Assembly (NCBI GenBank): GCA_947649935.1
Contig: CANSTR010000014.1
Location: forward strand, 1 to 45,874
Direction: 5' to 3'
Length of the DNA: 45,874 nucleotides
DNA from: an uncultured Clostridia bacterium
Lineage (GTDB): Bacteria > Bacillota > Clostridia > TANB77 > CAG-508
Part shown: in pieces, positions 1 through 7,304 of the stretch
Numbering within the stretch: position 1 is the first letter of the stretch
How the letters are laid out: each line of letters begins with the position of its first letter
Translations under genes and position numbers: made by a program
Notes under the pieces: generated by a model
The model's input: only the letters and a program-made list of their open reading frames with translations
Told to the model about the DNA's origin: nothing
Databases searched by the model: none

Positions 1-86
1 TTGCATAAATTATATATTGATTTTTTGTTGCTATTATTTTTTGAATGGACAAAATAAAAAAGATTTATGAAACTTTCAAAAAACTC

Positions 87-115
87 TTGACATGTTGGCA
101 TTTTGTTAATATAAT
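87..115 (+). promoter_or_regulatory. SigA-type promoter of sigH
   Basis: TTGACA (87-92), a 17-nt spacer and TATAAT (110-115) form a perfect vegetative promoter about 40 nt upstream of the sigH start. Nothing else is recognisable in bases 1-86 apart from A/T-rich sequence. Confidence 0.85.
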
Positions 116-154
116 GCTAATGTAAGCAACATAGGGGAGGTAGCAAAATAGGTA

Positions 155-796
155 ATGTTAGATGCAAAAAAATACCAATTCGAAAATAAATATACTAATA
201 TTGCGGATGAAAAAGTGATAGAACTTATCAAAGAAGGGGATAAATCTGCACTTGATTATTTATTAAATAAATATAAAGAAGTTATCAAAATGAAAGCGAA
301 TCGCTTTTTTATCATTGGTGCAGAAAAAGAGGATATGATACAAGAAGGCTTTTGGGGATTGTATAAAGCAATCCAGTCTTTTGATTCAGAAAAGCAGAAT
401 TCTTTTCGCACATTTGCTAATTTGTGTATAGAAAGGCAACTTATTACGGTTATTAAAACTTCAAATAGGCAAAAAAATATTCCGTTAAATTCATCTTTTT
501 CTTTAAACACTGCAGCATATGATGAAAATGATGATGTGTCTGTGTTGGATGTCTTGGATACTAAAACAGTTGAGGATCCGTTGGAAACGATTATTAGAAA
601 AGAGTACTGTACAACAGTTGAGAACAAAATTGGACAAAATTTAAGTAAATTTGAAAAAGATGTTTTGAATCAATATATTGAAGGACAGAGTTATAGTGAT
701 ATAGCGATAAGTCTTGAAGCACCTATAAAATCAGTGGATAATGCGATTCAGAGAATTCGTAAAAAAGCAATGAAATGTTTAAAAGAAGGGGAGTAA
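155..796 (+). CDS. sigH: RNA polymerase sigma-H factor
   Basis: This 213-residue sigma-70 family protein matches SigH (Spo0H), the sigma factor for early sporulation and post-exponential genes. Region 2 is visible around residues 60-100 (EDMIQEGFWGLYKAIQSF, then the FRTFANLCIERQL segment). Region 4 with a helix-turn-helix is at the C-terminus (YSDIAISLEAPIKSVDNAIQRIRKKA). The ATG at 155 lies 14 nt behind GGGGAGG (134-140), a slightly long spacing, but no better in-frame start is visible. A single-gene transcript is likely: the vegetative promoter is upstream and tRNA-Thr plus a terminator follow. Confidence 0.93.
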   Translation: MLDAKKYQFENKYTNIADEKVIELIKEGDKSALDYLLNKYKEVIKMKANRFFIIGAEKEDMIQEGFWGLYKAIQSFDSEKQNSFRTFANLCIERQLITVIKTSNRQKNIPLNSSFSLNTAAYDENDDVSVLDVLDTKTVEDPLETIIRKEYCTTVENKIGQNLSKFEKDVLNQYIEGQSYSDIAISLEAPIKSVDNAIQRIRKKAMKCLKEGE

Positions 797-813
797 TCTC
801 CTTCAAAAGATAT

Positions 814-889
814 GCTTCTATAGCTCAGTAGGTAGAGCACAGCCATGGTAAGGCTGGGGTCGCCGGTTCGATTCCGGCTGGAAGCTCCA
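814..889 (+). tRNA. tRNA-Thr (GGT)
   Basis: A complete cloverleaf is visible. The acceptor arm GCTTCTA (814-820) pairs with TGGAAGC (879-885), and CCA (887-889) is encoded. The anticodon stem CAGCC/GGCTG encloses loop ATGGTAA, so the anticodon is GGT at 847-849. The T-arm contains GGTTCGATTCC. It lies 17 nt after sigH and probably shares its transcript. Confidence 0.96.
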
Positions 890-912
890 AAATAGAGTAT
901 TTTAAAATAGCT

Positions 913-940
913 AAAACCTTGAAAAATCAAGGTTTTTATT
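913..940 (+). terminator. Rho-independent terminator after tRNA-Thr
   Basis: The 10-bp stem AAAACCTTGA/TCAAGGTTTT (913-922 with 927-936) has a 4-nt loop and a T-rich tail. It ends the sigH/tRNA-Thr unit. Confidence 0.85.
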
Positions 941-1011
941 TTTAGTGTATTTTAACACTTGCAAAAATTATAAAAATACAGTAAAATAAAACGAGTAAAA
1001 GGAGGCAGTCT

Positions 1012-1212
1012 ATGTCAATTAAATTGAATGAAGATAAGGAAATTGTTAAATTGGTGAAAGAGGGGTTAAAAAACACAGGTGGCTATTGTCCTTGTCGAAG
1101 AGAAAAGACGAAAGATACGAAATGTATGTGTAAAGAATTTCGTGAACAAATCCAAAATCCAGATTTTGAGGGATTTTGTCATTGTTTACTTTATTATAAA
1201 TCAAAAGAGTAA
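1012..1212 (+). CDS. Ferredoxin-thioredoxin reductase catalytic (beta) domain-like protein
   Basis: This small protein of 66 residues is made almost entirely of the FTR catalytic signature: CPC at residues 26-28, CMC at 38-40 and CHC at 56-58. In characterised FTR these cysteines hold a 4Fe-4S cluster and the redox-active disulfide that reduces thioredoxin with electrons from ferredoxin. The first and last CxC pairs are 27 residues apart as in the plant enzyme, but the middle pair is displaced (x9/x15 here, x16/x8 in plants). No variable subunit is nearby, so the electron donor and target are unknown. The start is set by AAAGGAGG just upstream, and a terminator follows. Confidence 0.8.
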   Translation: MSIKLNEDKEIVKLVKEGLKNTGGYCPCRREKTKDTKCMCKEFREQIQNPDFEGFCHCLLYYKSKE

Positions 1213-1222
1213 ATAGATTTTG

Positions 1223-1262
1223 AATCGATTGTCATAGATATATTGACAATCGATTATTTTTC
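1223..1262 (+). terminator. Terminator after the FTR-like gene
   Basis: A perfect 12-bp stem, AATCGATTGTCA (1223-1234) with TGACAATCGATT (1244-1255), is followed by ATTTTTCT. The 3' arm overlaps the -35 box of the folT promoter. Confidence 0.85.
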
Positions 1263-1271
1263 TGATAAAAT
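1243..1271 (+). promoter_or_regulatory. Promoter of the folT operon
   Basis: TTGACA (1243-1248), a 17-nt spacer and TAAAAT (1266-1271). The predicted start lies within a few bases of the 5' end of the THF aptamer, as expected for a riboswitch leader. Confidence 0.75.
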
Positions 1272-1281
1272 AAAACTAAAA

Positions 1282-1376
1282 ATAGAGTAGAAAATAAATC
1301 GTTAAGACTCAATAGACGGGAAGTTGTTATTGAGGCAAGATGAATCAATCGTGTATTTATTTTCGCATTCCGCTAT
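1282..1376 (+). promoter_or_regulatory. THF (tetrahydrofolate) riboswitch aptamer
   Basis: The conserved blocks of the THF riboswitch occur in order: AGTAGA, CGTTAAG, GGGAAGTTGT and CGCATTCCGCTAT. All helices form: P1 ATAG/CTAT (1282-1285 with 1373-1376), P2 of 9 perfect pairs (1291-1299 with 1355-1363) and P3 of 7 perfect pairs (1308-1314 with 1328-1334). It directly precedes folT, the best-known target of this class. It is expected to lower expression of folate uptake and glutamylation when reduced folates are abundant. Confidence 0.88.
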
Positions 1377-1388
1377 CAAAGGTTAATT

Positions 1389-1444
1389 AAGAAGATACAC
1401 AAATCTTCTTTCTTTGGAGCAGGAAAAAATCGAAAGAAAGGAGA
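1389..1444 (+). promoter_or_regulatory. Expression platform: mutually exclusive hairpins, one masking the folT RBS
   Basis: Two overlapping hairpins compete. The upstream one pairs AAGAAGAT (1389-1396) with ATCTTCTT (1403-1410) and is followed by TCTTT. The downstream one pairs TCTTCTTTCTTT (1404-1415) with AAAGAAAGGAGA (1433-1444), with one G-U pair, and buries the Shine-Dalgarno sequence. This suggests translational control. Which conformer goes with bound ligand cannot be read from the sequence. Confidence 0.6.
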
Positions 1445-1451
1445 TTTTTTC

Positions 1452-1982
1452 ATGTCTAAAATCAAAAAAATTATTTTATCAGCCATGTTATTGGCAATCT
1501 TAATCATTTTGTCGAGGTTCATCTCTATTAAAACGCAAGTTTTGGTCATCAGTTTTAGTTACATACCAATCGTGATGTCTGCTATTTGGTTAGGACCAAA
1601 ATATAGCACAGTAATCGCATTATTAGGAGATTTGTTAGGTGCTTTACTATTTCCGTTTGGACCATATTTTCCAGGATTTACAGTAAGTGCCGCGCTTTCA
1701 GGCTTGGTGTATGGAATCTTTTTATATTCTCCAAAAAAAGAAATGAGCCAAAAGCAATTTTTAATCAGATTGGCAATCAGTAGTTTGATTGATTTAATCA
1801 TCATCAACATTTTCATTACATCATCGTGGATTCATTTGTTATATGGAAAAGCCTATGTTGCCATTATGGCAAGTAGAACCGTCACGCAACTTGTCATGAT
1901 TCCAATTCAGCTAGTAACAATTTACGGTTTAGAAAAATTTACGAAACCATTTGTGAAAAAATATTTATTCGAGGAAATGTAA
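1452..1982 (+). CDS. folT: Folate ECF transporter, substrate-binding S component
   Basis: A hydrophobic protein of 176 residues with about six membrane helices. It resembles the FolT family (LVISFSYIPIVMSAIWLGP, then GDLLGALLFPFGPYFPGFT near residues 55-80), which binds folates for uptake by an energy-coupling factor transporter. The start follows AAAGGAG. It is the first gene behind the THF riboswitch and lies 1 nt before folC. The cognate ATPase and T component are two genes downstream, so this looks like a self-contained folate importer. Confidence 0.88.
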   Translation: MSKIKKIILSAMLLAILIILSRFISIKTQVLVISFSYIPIVMSAIWLGPKYSTVIALLGDLLGALLFPFGPYFPGFTVSAALSGLVYGIFLYSPKKEMSQKQFLIRLAISSLIDLIIINIFITSSWIHLLYGKAYVAIMASRTVTQLVMIPIQLVTIYGLEKFTKPFVKKYLFEEM

Positions 1983-1983
1983 A

Positions 1984-3270
1984 ATGAAACCACAAAATTA
2001 TTTTGACCAATTAGGAAGAAAAACGAAAAATCCAACTTTAAGAGCAACCCAATATTTTATGGCAGAATTTGGGCATCCAGAAGAAAAATTGAAATTTATC
2101 CACATTGCCGGCACAAACGGAAAAGGCAGTTGTGCCGAAATGATGACCAATATTTTGGTAAAAGCAGGTTACCGCGTGGGAACCTTTATGAGTCCGCATT
2201 TGGAAAAATACAATGAAAGAATTCGCATCAATCAGCACAATATAACAGACCAAGAGATCGACAAACTAATGCAAAAAATAGCGCCAAAAATGGAGCAGTA
2301 TAATGCTGAAAATACGCCAAATGTGACTGCTTTTGAACTAGAAACTACGATGGCAATTTTGCATTTTTTTGAACAAAAATGCGATTTGGTTGTATTTGAA
2401 ACAGGATTGGGTGGCTTAAATGACTGCACCAACATTGTAAAACCGCTTGTTTCCATGATTACAAGTATTGGTTATGACCACATGAACATTTTGGGAAATA
2501 CGTTGGCAGAAATTACGGAGCAAAAAGCTGGCATCATTAAGGAAAATTCGCAAACCGTTTTTGCTCAGCAAGATGAAAAAGTGGTGAATGATATCATAAA
2601 ACAAAATTGCCAAGAAAAACAAAATACATTGCATTTGGTTCGTCCAAGTGCGATTTCGAATGTCAGATTTCAGCCGGATTTTCAAGCATTTGATTATAAA
2701 AATGATACCAATATTTTGGTCAATTTAAAAGGCAAAAAGCAAATCAAAAATGCAGCGATGTGCATCGAATGTGTAGAAGTGCTCAGAAATCAGTCGTATG
2801 TAATTCCAGAAGAGGCGATGAGGGAAGGCTTGAAAACAGTGGTTCATAAAGGAAGATTTGAAATTATCAATCACAATCCAGAAATGGTTTTTGATGGTGC
2901 CCATAACCAAATGGCAATTGAGAATTTTAGAAACAATGTTCAAATGTATTATGAGAATCGAAAAAAAGTTTATCTTTTTTCGATTTTGAAAACGAAAGAT
3001 TATGTTACGATTTTGAAAGAACTTTTGCAAGATAGCAATTCGATTTTTGTTTTTACGAGTGGCAATAACAAAGACGAATATGTGGCAAAAGAAGATTTAT
3101 TGGAGGAAGCCAAAAAGCTGACAAATCCTCAAAATTTATATGCGCAAGAGTTGGAAGACGCGCTTGATTTTGCGCAGGAAAATTACCCAAATCACGTGAT
3201 ATTTATTGTTGGAAGTTTTTATATTTATGGAACTGTAATCGAAAAATTAAGGAATGATAAAAATGATTAA
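1984..3270 (+). CDS. folC: Folylpolyglutamate synthase / dihydrofolate synthase
   Basis: This 428-residue ATP-dependent ligase of the Mur family adds glutamate to folates and so traps imported folate in the cell; the family also makes dihydrofolate from dihydropteroate. Motifs are the P-loop GTNGKGSCAEMM (near residue 44), TSIGYDHMNILGNT, ETGLGGLNDCTN and FDGAHNQMA in the C-terminal half. Length is normal for the family. It is co-transcribed with folT (1-nt gap) and overlaps ecfA by 8 nt. No other folate biosynthesis gene is in the window, so its role with an importer is probably retention of salvaged folate. Confidence 0.93.
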   Translation: MKPQNYFDQLGRKTKNPTLRATQYFMAEFGHPEEKLKFIHIAGTNGKGSCAEMMTNILVKAGYRVGTFMSPHLEKYNERIRINQHNITDQEIDKLMQKIAPKMEQYNAENTPNVTAFELETTMAILHFFEQKCDLVVFETGLGGLNDCTNIVKPLVSMITSIGYDHMNILGNTLAEITEQKAGIIKENSQTVFAQQDEKVVNDIIKQNCQEKQNTLHLVRPSAISNVRFQPDFQAFDYKNDTNILVNLKGKKQIKNAAMCIECVEVLRNQSYVIPEEAMREGLKTVVHKGRFEIINHNPEMVFDGAHNQMAIENFRNNVQMYYENRKKVYLFSILKTKDYVTILKELLQDSNSIFVFTSGNNKDEYVAKEDLLEEAKKLTNPQNLYAQELEDALDFAQENYPNHVIFIVGSFYIYGTVIEKLRNDKND

Positions 3271-4090
3271 AGTAGAAAATGTTTCTTTTCATTACAAAAA
3301 TGGAAATTGTATTTTGGAGAATCTCAATTTGGAAATTCAGGAAGGCGAAATTGTTAGCATTATTGGAAAAAATGGAACTGGGAAATCGACTTTTTTGAAT
3401 TTGTTGGCAGGAATGACAAAGCCAAGTCAGGGTGACATTTGGATGGATGAATTTAACACAAAATCCAAAAAAAATTTTCTCGACATTAGAAAAAAAGTTG
3501 GCATTGTTTTTCAAAATCCAGATAACCAAATTTTATTTCCACGCGTTTATGATGATGTAGAATTTGCCTTAAAAAATCTTGGCTTAGAAAATCGAGAAAG
3601 TAGAATTGAAAACGCATTGGAACTCGTTAATATGAAAGATTTTAAGGAAAATGACACATATGAATTGTCTTTAGGACAAAAACAAAGAATCAATATTGCC
3701 AGCATTTTGGCGATTCAGCCCAAATACATTTTGCTAGACGAGCCAACCACGATGCTGGATTCTAGCGAAAAAGATAATTTTTATCGTGTTCTAAAAAATT
3801 TGAAACAGGAAGGTTACACTGTTATTTTTGTAACCAATTATGTGGACGAAATTTTGTTAGCAGATAAAATTTTGGTGATGGAAGATAAGCAAATAGCCAC
3901 CATTTTTCAAAAAGGAGATATTTTAGAAAAAGTGGATTTACTAAAAAAATGTGGAATCCAAATCCCAAAATTGGTACAAATGTTAGAATTTTTAAAACAA
4001 AATAACATCAACATACAACTAAAAGAATGGACGCAGGAAGAGCTAATCCAGGAAATTGTGAGGATATGGAAAAGTGAAAAATATTGTTAA
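3263..4090 (+). CDS. ecfA: Energy-coupling factor transporter ATPase
   Basis: This 275-residue ABC ATPase of the ECF type would power FolT. Visible motifs are Walker A GKNGTGKST, the Q-loop QNPDNQILFPRVYDDVEFAL typical of EcfA, the signature LSLGQKQR and Walker B YILLDEPT. The switch position reads VTNYVDE, so the usual H-loop histidine is asparagine (codon AAT). I chose ATG 3263 because AAGGA (3248-3252) is 10 nt away, whereas ATG 3254 is too close to it. Only one A component is present, so it probably acts as a homodimer or pairs with an EcfA encoded elsewhere. Confidence 0.9.
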   Translation: MIKVENVSFHYKNGNCILENLNLEIQEGEIVSIIGKNGTGKSTFLNLLAGMTKPSQGDIWMDEFNTKSKKNFLDIRKKVGIVFQNPDNQILFPRVYDDVEFALKNLGLENRESRIENALELVNMKDFKENDTYELSLGQKQRINIASILAIQPKYILLDEPTTMLDSSEKDNFYRVLKNLKQEGYTVIFVTNYVDEILLADKILVMEDKQIATIFQKGDILEKVDLLKKCGIQIPKLVQMLEFLKQNNINIQLKEWTQEELIQEIVRIWKSEKYC

Positions 4091-4637
4091 ATTTATTTTA
4101 TTTGTGGGATATACCATTGGAATTTTTTGTGTGAAAGACGCGAAAATTTTATGTGGCATGATTTTGCTAAATAGTAGCATAACAATTTTATTGAAAATTG
4201 ATTTAAAAAAAATGTTGCATTCAGTAAAAATATTTTTGCCATTTGTCGCCATTACAGTAGCGCTTAATCTTTTGTTAGACAGCCTGCAAGAAGCAATTTT
4301 GATTGGAATTCGCATGCTAATTTGCTATCATGTGACCTATCTTTTTTCTCAAACGCTCACGACATTGGAAATAGCCGATACCGTACAAAAAATATGTACT
4401 CCGTTGAAGTTATTTGGAATCGATACAAAGCATATCGGCATGATGATTTCCATTTCGATTTGCATGCTTCCTGTCCTAAAAAATGAGATAACAACAGTAA
4501 TGCAAGCGATGCAAGCAAAAGGAATGCCACTCAATATAAAAAACAGCAACATTTTAATTGAGCCAATGTTTATTTCCATTTTTTGTAGGACAAATGAAAT
4601 GGAAAAAACGTTACTTTCCAAAGCTTATCGAGAATAA
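4074..4637 (+). CDS. ecfT: ECF transporter T component (short, divergent)
   Basis: A hydrophobic protein of 187 residues with a GTG start overlapping ecfA by 17 nt. Position and composition fit EcfT, the membrane scaffold that couples the ATPases to the S component. The usual Ala-Arg-Gly coupling motifs are weak: AKG occurs in MQAMQAKGM, and SKAYRE closes the protein where ARGYR is usual. It is shorter than the roughly 260 residues common for EcfT. It may be a reduced scaffold dedicated to FolT. The assignment rests mostly on operon context. Confidence 0.75.
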   Translation: MKNIVKFILFVGYTIGIFCVKDAKILCGMILLNSSITILLKIDLKKMLHSVKIFLPFVAITVALNLLLDSLQEAILIGIRMLICYHVTYLFSQTLTTLEIADTVQKICTPLKLFGIDTKHIGMMISISICMLPVLKNEITTVMQAMQAKGMPLNIKNSNILIEPMFISIFCRTNEMEKTLLSKAYRE

Positions 4638-4680
4638 AAAACAAACTTTTTTGAAAAGATCGAAAAAAGTTTGTTTTTTA
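4635..4680. terminator. Bidirectional terminator between ecfT and spo0A
   Basis: A perfect 18-bp stem (4635-4652 with 4663-4680) has A-runs on the left and T-runs on the right, so it can stop both convergent transcripts. The ecfT stop codon is its first triplet. Confidence 0.92.
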
Positions 4681-4692
4681 GTTTCATTAAAT

Positions 4693-5493
4693 TTATGCTG
4701 TTTTTAATTCAAGTCTTAATTTATCAGCAATCATCGCAATAAATTCTGAATTGGTTGGTTTTCCACGATTCGAGTTAACCGTATAACCAAAAATGTTTTG
4801 CATGGATTCAATTTGACCACGATTCCAAGCAACTTCAATTGCATGGCGAATGGCACGTTCAACACGAGAAGGTGTTGTTTTATACTTTTTAGCCAAATCA
4901 GGATACAATTGTTTTGTAATTTGATTAATCACATCCACATTATTCACAGCCATCATAATGCCATCACGCAAATATTGATATCCTTTAATGTGAGCAGGAA
5001 CGCCAACGTCATGAATAATATTAGTTACTTTTGCTTCTAAACTAGATTTACTATTGTCTACTTTAATATAATTATTCTTTAGTTCTTTTAATTTTGGAGT
5101 TATTGTTTCGATTGGTTGATTTTTTACTAATTCTCTGATTCTTTTCACTAGTACTTCCATTTCGAAGGGTTTTACAATATAGTATTGAGCACCTAAAGCC
5201 ATTGCTTTTGTTGTTACTTTATCTTGTCCAACAGCAGATAGCATAACACATATTGGTAAGCTATCTAACTTTTCATTCATGGATTCTAAAACACCTAAAC
5301 CGTCTAATTGTGGCATAATTACATCTAAAATGGCAATATCTGGGTCTGTCGTGATGATTTTTTCAACTGCTTCAATCCCATCTTTAGCAGTTCCCACAAC
5401 CTCCATATCTTCTTGCGAATCGAGATATGTAACTAAAGTTGAAATAAATTCAGCATTGTCGTCTGCTATAAAAATTTTAATTTTTTCGCTCAA
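4693..5493 (-). CDS. spo0A: Sporulation master regulator Spo0A
   Basis: This 266-residue response regulator controls entry into sporulation. The N-terminal receiver domain shows acidic residues ADDN near residue 11, phospho-acceptor Asp57 in AILDVIMPQ and the conserved Lys in YYIVKPFE. The C-terminal DNA-binding domain has the highly conserved segments [20 protein letters not shown] and [23 protein letters not shown]. The start is preceded by AAGGAGGGA. It stands alone here, without spoIVB beside it, divergent from hrcA. A vegetative promoter, an inverted repeat and two 0A-box matches lie upstream, pointing to autoregulation. Confidence 0.97.
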   Translation of the reverse strand: MSEKIKIFIADDNAEFISTLVTYLDSQEDMEVVGTAKDGIEAVEKIITTDPDIAILDVIMPQLDGLGVLESMNEKLDSLPICVMLSAVGQDKVTTKAMALGAQYYIVKPFEMEVLVKRIRELVKNQPIETITPKLKELKNNYIKVDNSKSSLEAKVTNIIHDVGVPAHIKGYQYLRDGIMMAVNNVDVINQITKQLYPDLAKKYKTTPSRVERAIRHAIEVAWNRGQIESMQNIFGYTVNSNRGKPTNSEFIAMIADKLRLELKTA

Positions 5494-5516
5494 AAAAATC
5501 CCTCCTTATTTTATCG

Positions 5517-5544
5517 ATTTGTAATCTCAATTCTGATTACAAAT
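5517..5544. promoter_or_regulatory. Inverted repeat at the spo0A transcription start
   Basis: ATTTGTAATC (5517-5526) and GATTACAAAT (5535-5544) form a perfect 10-bp inverted repeat with an 8-nt loop. It lies right after the predicted -10 box and just before the spo0A Shine-Dalgarno. It could be an operator or a leader hairpin. Confidence 0.6.
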
Positions 5545-5546
5545 GA

Positions 5547-5575
5547 AGTATATTATTTTTCCTAAAAATATGCAA
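5547..5575 (-). promoter_or_regulatory. SigA-type promoter of spo0A
   Basis: On the minus strand TTGCAT (5575-5570), a 17-nt spacer and TATACT (5552-5547) precede spo0A by about 55 nt. Confidence 0.65.
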
Positions 5576-5583
5576 GTGATTTT

Positions 5584-5631
5584 TGCCGAAATGTTCATAT
5601 TTCGTGCTCTATTTTATGACAAAATTCGACA
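5584..5631. promoter_or_regulatory. Two 0A-box-like sites upstream of spo0A
   Basis: TGCCGAA (5584-5590, plus strand) and TGTCGAA (5625-5631, minus strand) match the Spo0A binding core TGNCGAA. They sit just upstream of the predicted spo0A -35 box, where Spo0A~P acts on its own gene in Bacillus. Single 7-mers occur by chance; two within 50 nt in this place are suggestive. Confidence 0.5.
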
Positions 5632-5723
5632 TTTTACAAATGAAACCTGTATGAACAGTGGGATTGAATTTCAAATACTTAATAAATTATGAGAAAAAAT
5701 TTTAATTTTTCCATAAAAAACTA

Positions 5724-5752
5724 TTGACAAATTTGAAATATGGGTATAATAT
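5724..5752 (+). promoter_or_regulatory. Promoter of the hrcA heat-shock operon
   Basis: TTGACA (5724-5729) is followed by TATAAT (5745-5750, 15-nt spacer) or TAATAT (5747-5752, 17-nt spacer). The CIRCE operator begins 4 nt after TATAAT, so a repressor there would block initiation. Confidence 0.8.
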
Positions 5753-5753
5753 A

Positions 5754-5780
5754 TTAGCAGTCTAAGTTTAAGACTGCTAA
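5754..5780. promoter_or_regulatory. CIRCE-type operator (HrcA binding site), variant
   Basis: TTAGCAGTC (5754-5762), 9 nt, then GACTGCTAA (5772-5780): a perfect 9-bp inverted repeat with CIRCE spacing. It differs from the canonical TTAGCACTC/GAGTGCTAA by one symmetric change in each arm. It lies between the promoter and hrcA. Confidence 0.88.
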
Positions 5781-5800
5781 TTTGATTAAAGGAGTAAAAA

Positions 5801-6830
5801 ATGGCAGAAGATTTAGATCATCGAAAAAAAAGAATTTTGCAAGCGATTGTAGAAGAATATATTGAAACAGCAGAACCAGTCAGTTCCAAGAATCTAGTGG
5901 AAGAATTGGACTGCAGTAGTGCGACTATTCGAAATGACATGGCAGAACTAGAACACATTGGTTTTTTGGAAAAAACGCATACCTCAAGTGGTCGTATTCC
6001 TTCCCAAAAAGGATATCGCTATTACGTTGACCAACTCATTCGTGATGACAATTTAACCAAACAAGAAATGGAACTCATCAAAACAAGGCTAGAAACAAAG
6101 GTCAATGGTTTGGAAGAACTAGCGAGAATTGCCACCAATACATTATCTGAAATCACACATTATACAACCGTTAGTGTTGGTCCTGATGTCAATAAACATA
6201 CCATTATTGATATCAAATTTGTGCTCCTTCGGAAGTCGTGTTTTAATGGCTGTCATTTTGACAGATTCGGGTATCATTCGAGAATCGATTATCAAATTTG
6301 ACGAAGATTTGGAACAGACACAAGTAGACGATTTGACGTATATTTTCAAAAATAAATTAGTTGGCAAGCCGTTGGAAAAACTGGATGGACCAATTGAAGA
6401 TTTTATCATGGCTGAGGTAAAAACGGGAATTAATGTGATTCAAAAAATCATTGATGAAATCAATAAGTTATTAGAAACGTCTAAACAGCAAGTTTATTTG
6501 GAAGGCGCTGGCAAAGTTACGAATATGCCGGAATTCAAAAAAGTAGATGTGGCAAAGGATTTTCTTAATGTGCTAGACGCCAAAGATTTAGTAGCAGATA
6601 TTTTAAATACAGGAATTGCAGAGGATATCAATGTGTATATTGGCTCAGAAACAGAGCATGAAGAACTCAAAAATTTCAGTATTGTCACATTTAACCATTT
6701 GCTCGAAGACAAAGATATTGGAACCATCGGAATCATCGGTCCCACCAGAATGGATTATTCGAAAGTCATTTCGGTGATGAAGTATATTAGTAAAAAATTG
6801 AATGAAGATTTTAAAAATGGAAAAATTTAA
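5801..6830 (+). pseudogene. hrcA: Heat-inducible transcription repressor HrcA, frameshifted as read
   Basis: HrcA binds CIRCE and represses chaperone genes. The N-terminal winged helix (HRKKRILQAIVEEYIETAEPV, with the SSATIRNDMAELEHIGFL recognition part) reads in one frame from ATG 5801 to about 6224. The rest, from GSRVLMAVILTDSGIIRE to the end at 6830, reads in the +1 frame. Removing one base in 6224-6230 restores a continuous protein of 342 residues, the normal family length. Both halves are well conserved, so either the event is very recent or it is a sequencing error. It is first in the operon with the DUF2000 gene and grpE. Confidence 0.88.
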
Positions 6831-6843
6831 GGAGGAAAAGAAA

Positions 6844-7272
6844 ATGGTATATTCAGATACACATAAATTTGTTGTAATTGTAAATAAAAATCTTGAGGCA
6901 GGGCGTGCATTTAATGCTGTGGCACATTCGTGTGCAGGACTTGTTGCATTAGCTCCAGAGGAACTTCGTGAAAAAATGAGTTTTATCGATTTTCCAGGTA
7001 AAGATGGAGTAATGCATAATAGTATTTCTGGTCTATCCCTTATTGTACTTCGTGGAAGTAATAATGAATTAAAAAAAGCAAGAAGAAAATTTATGGAAAA
7101 TGCGATCCATTATACAGATTTTACGGTAACGATGACAGGTGATACTTACAAAGAACAACTTATCAAAACAGAAGAAACTTCAGAAGAAGACATGGAATAC
7201 TTTTGTGTAGCTGCTTTTGGTGAAAAAGAAGTAATTGATCCAATTACAAAACGTTTTTCATTATGGCATTAA
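6844..7272 (+). CDS. DUF2000 family protein
   Basis: This 142-residue protein resembles the DUF2000 family (KFVVIVNKNLEAGRAFNAVAHS at the N-terminus), which has a fold like peptidyl-tRNA hydrolase 2; its function is unknown. ATG 6844 follows AAGGAGG, which overlaps the hrcA stop codon; the longer in-frame ATG at 6802 lies inside hrcA and has no such site. It sits between hrcA and grpE, so it is probably heat-shock induced through CIRCE. Confidence 0.75.
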   Translation: MVYSDTHKFVVIVNKNLEAGRAFNAVAHSCAGLVALAPEELREKMSFIDFPGKDGVMHNSISGLSLIVLRGSNNELKKARRKFMENAIHYTDFTVTMTGDTYKEQLIKTEETSEEDMEYFCVAAFGEKEVIDPITKRFSLWH

Positions 7273-7304
7273 TAAAAAATAAAATTTAAAAAGGAGGTTT
7301 TAAA

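Noticed and set aside
748..930. Minus-strand ORF of 60 codons
   Set aside because: It is antisense to tRNA-Thr and its terminator; SSRNRTGDPS-type peptides are a common tRNA shadow.
6129..6224. Separate start for the second half of hrcA
   Set aside because: The upstream part of that frame is not HrcA-like and overlaps intact HrcA sequence in the other frame; one frameshifted gene explains both.
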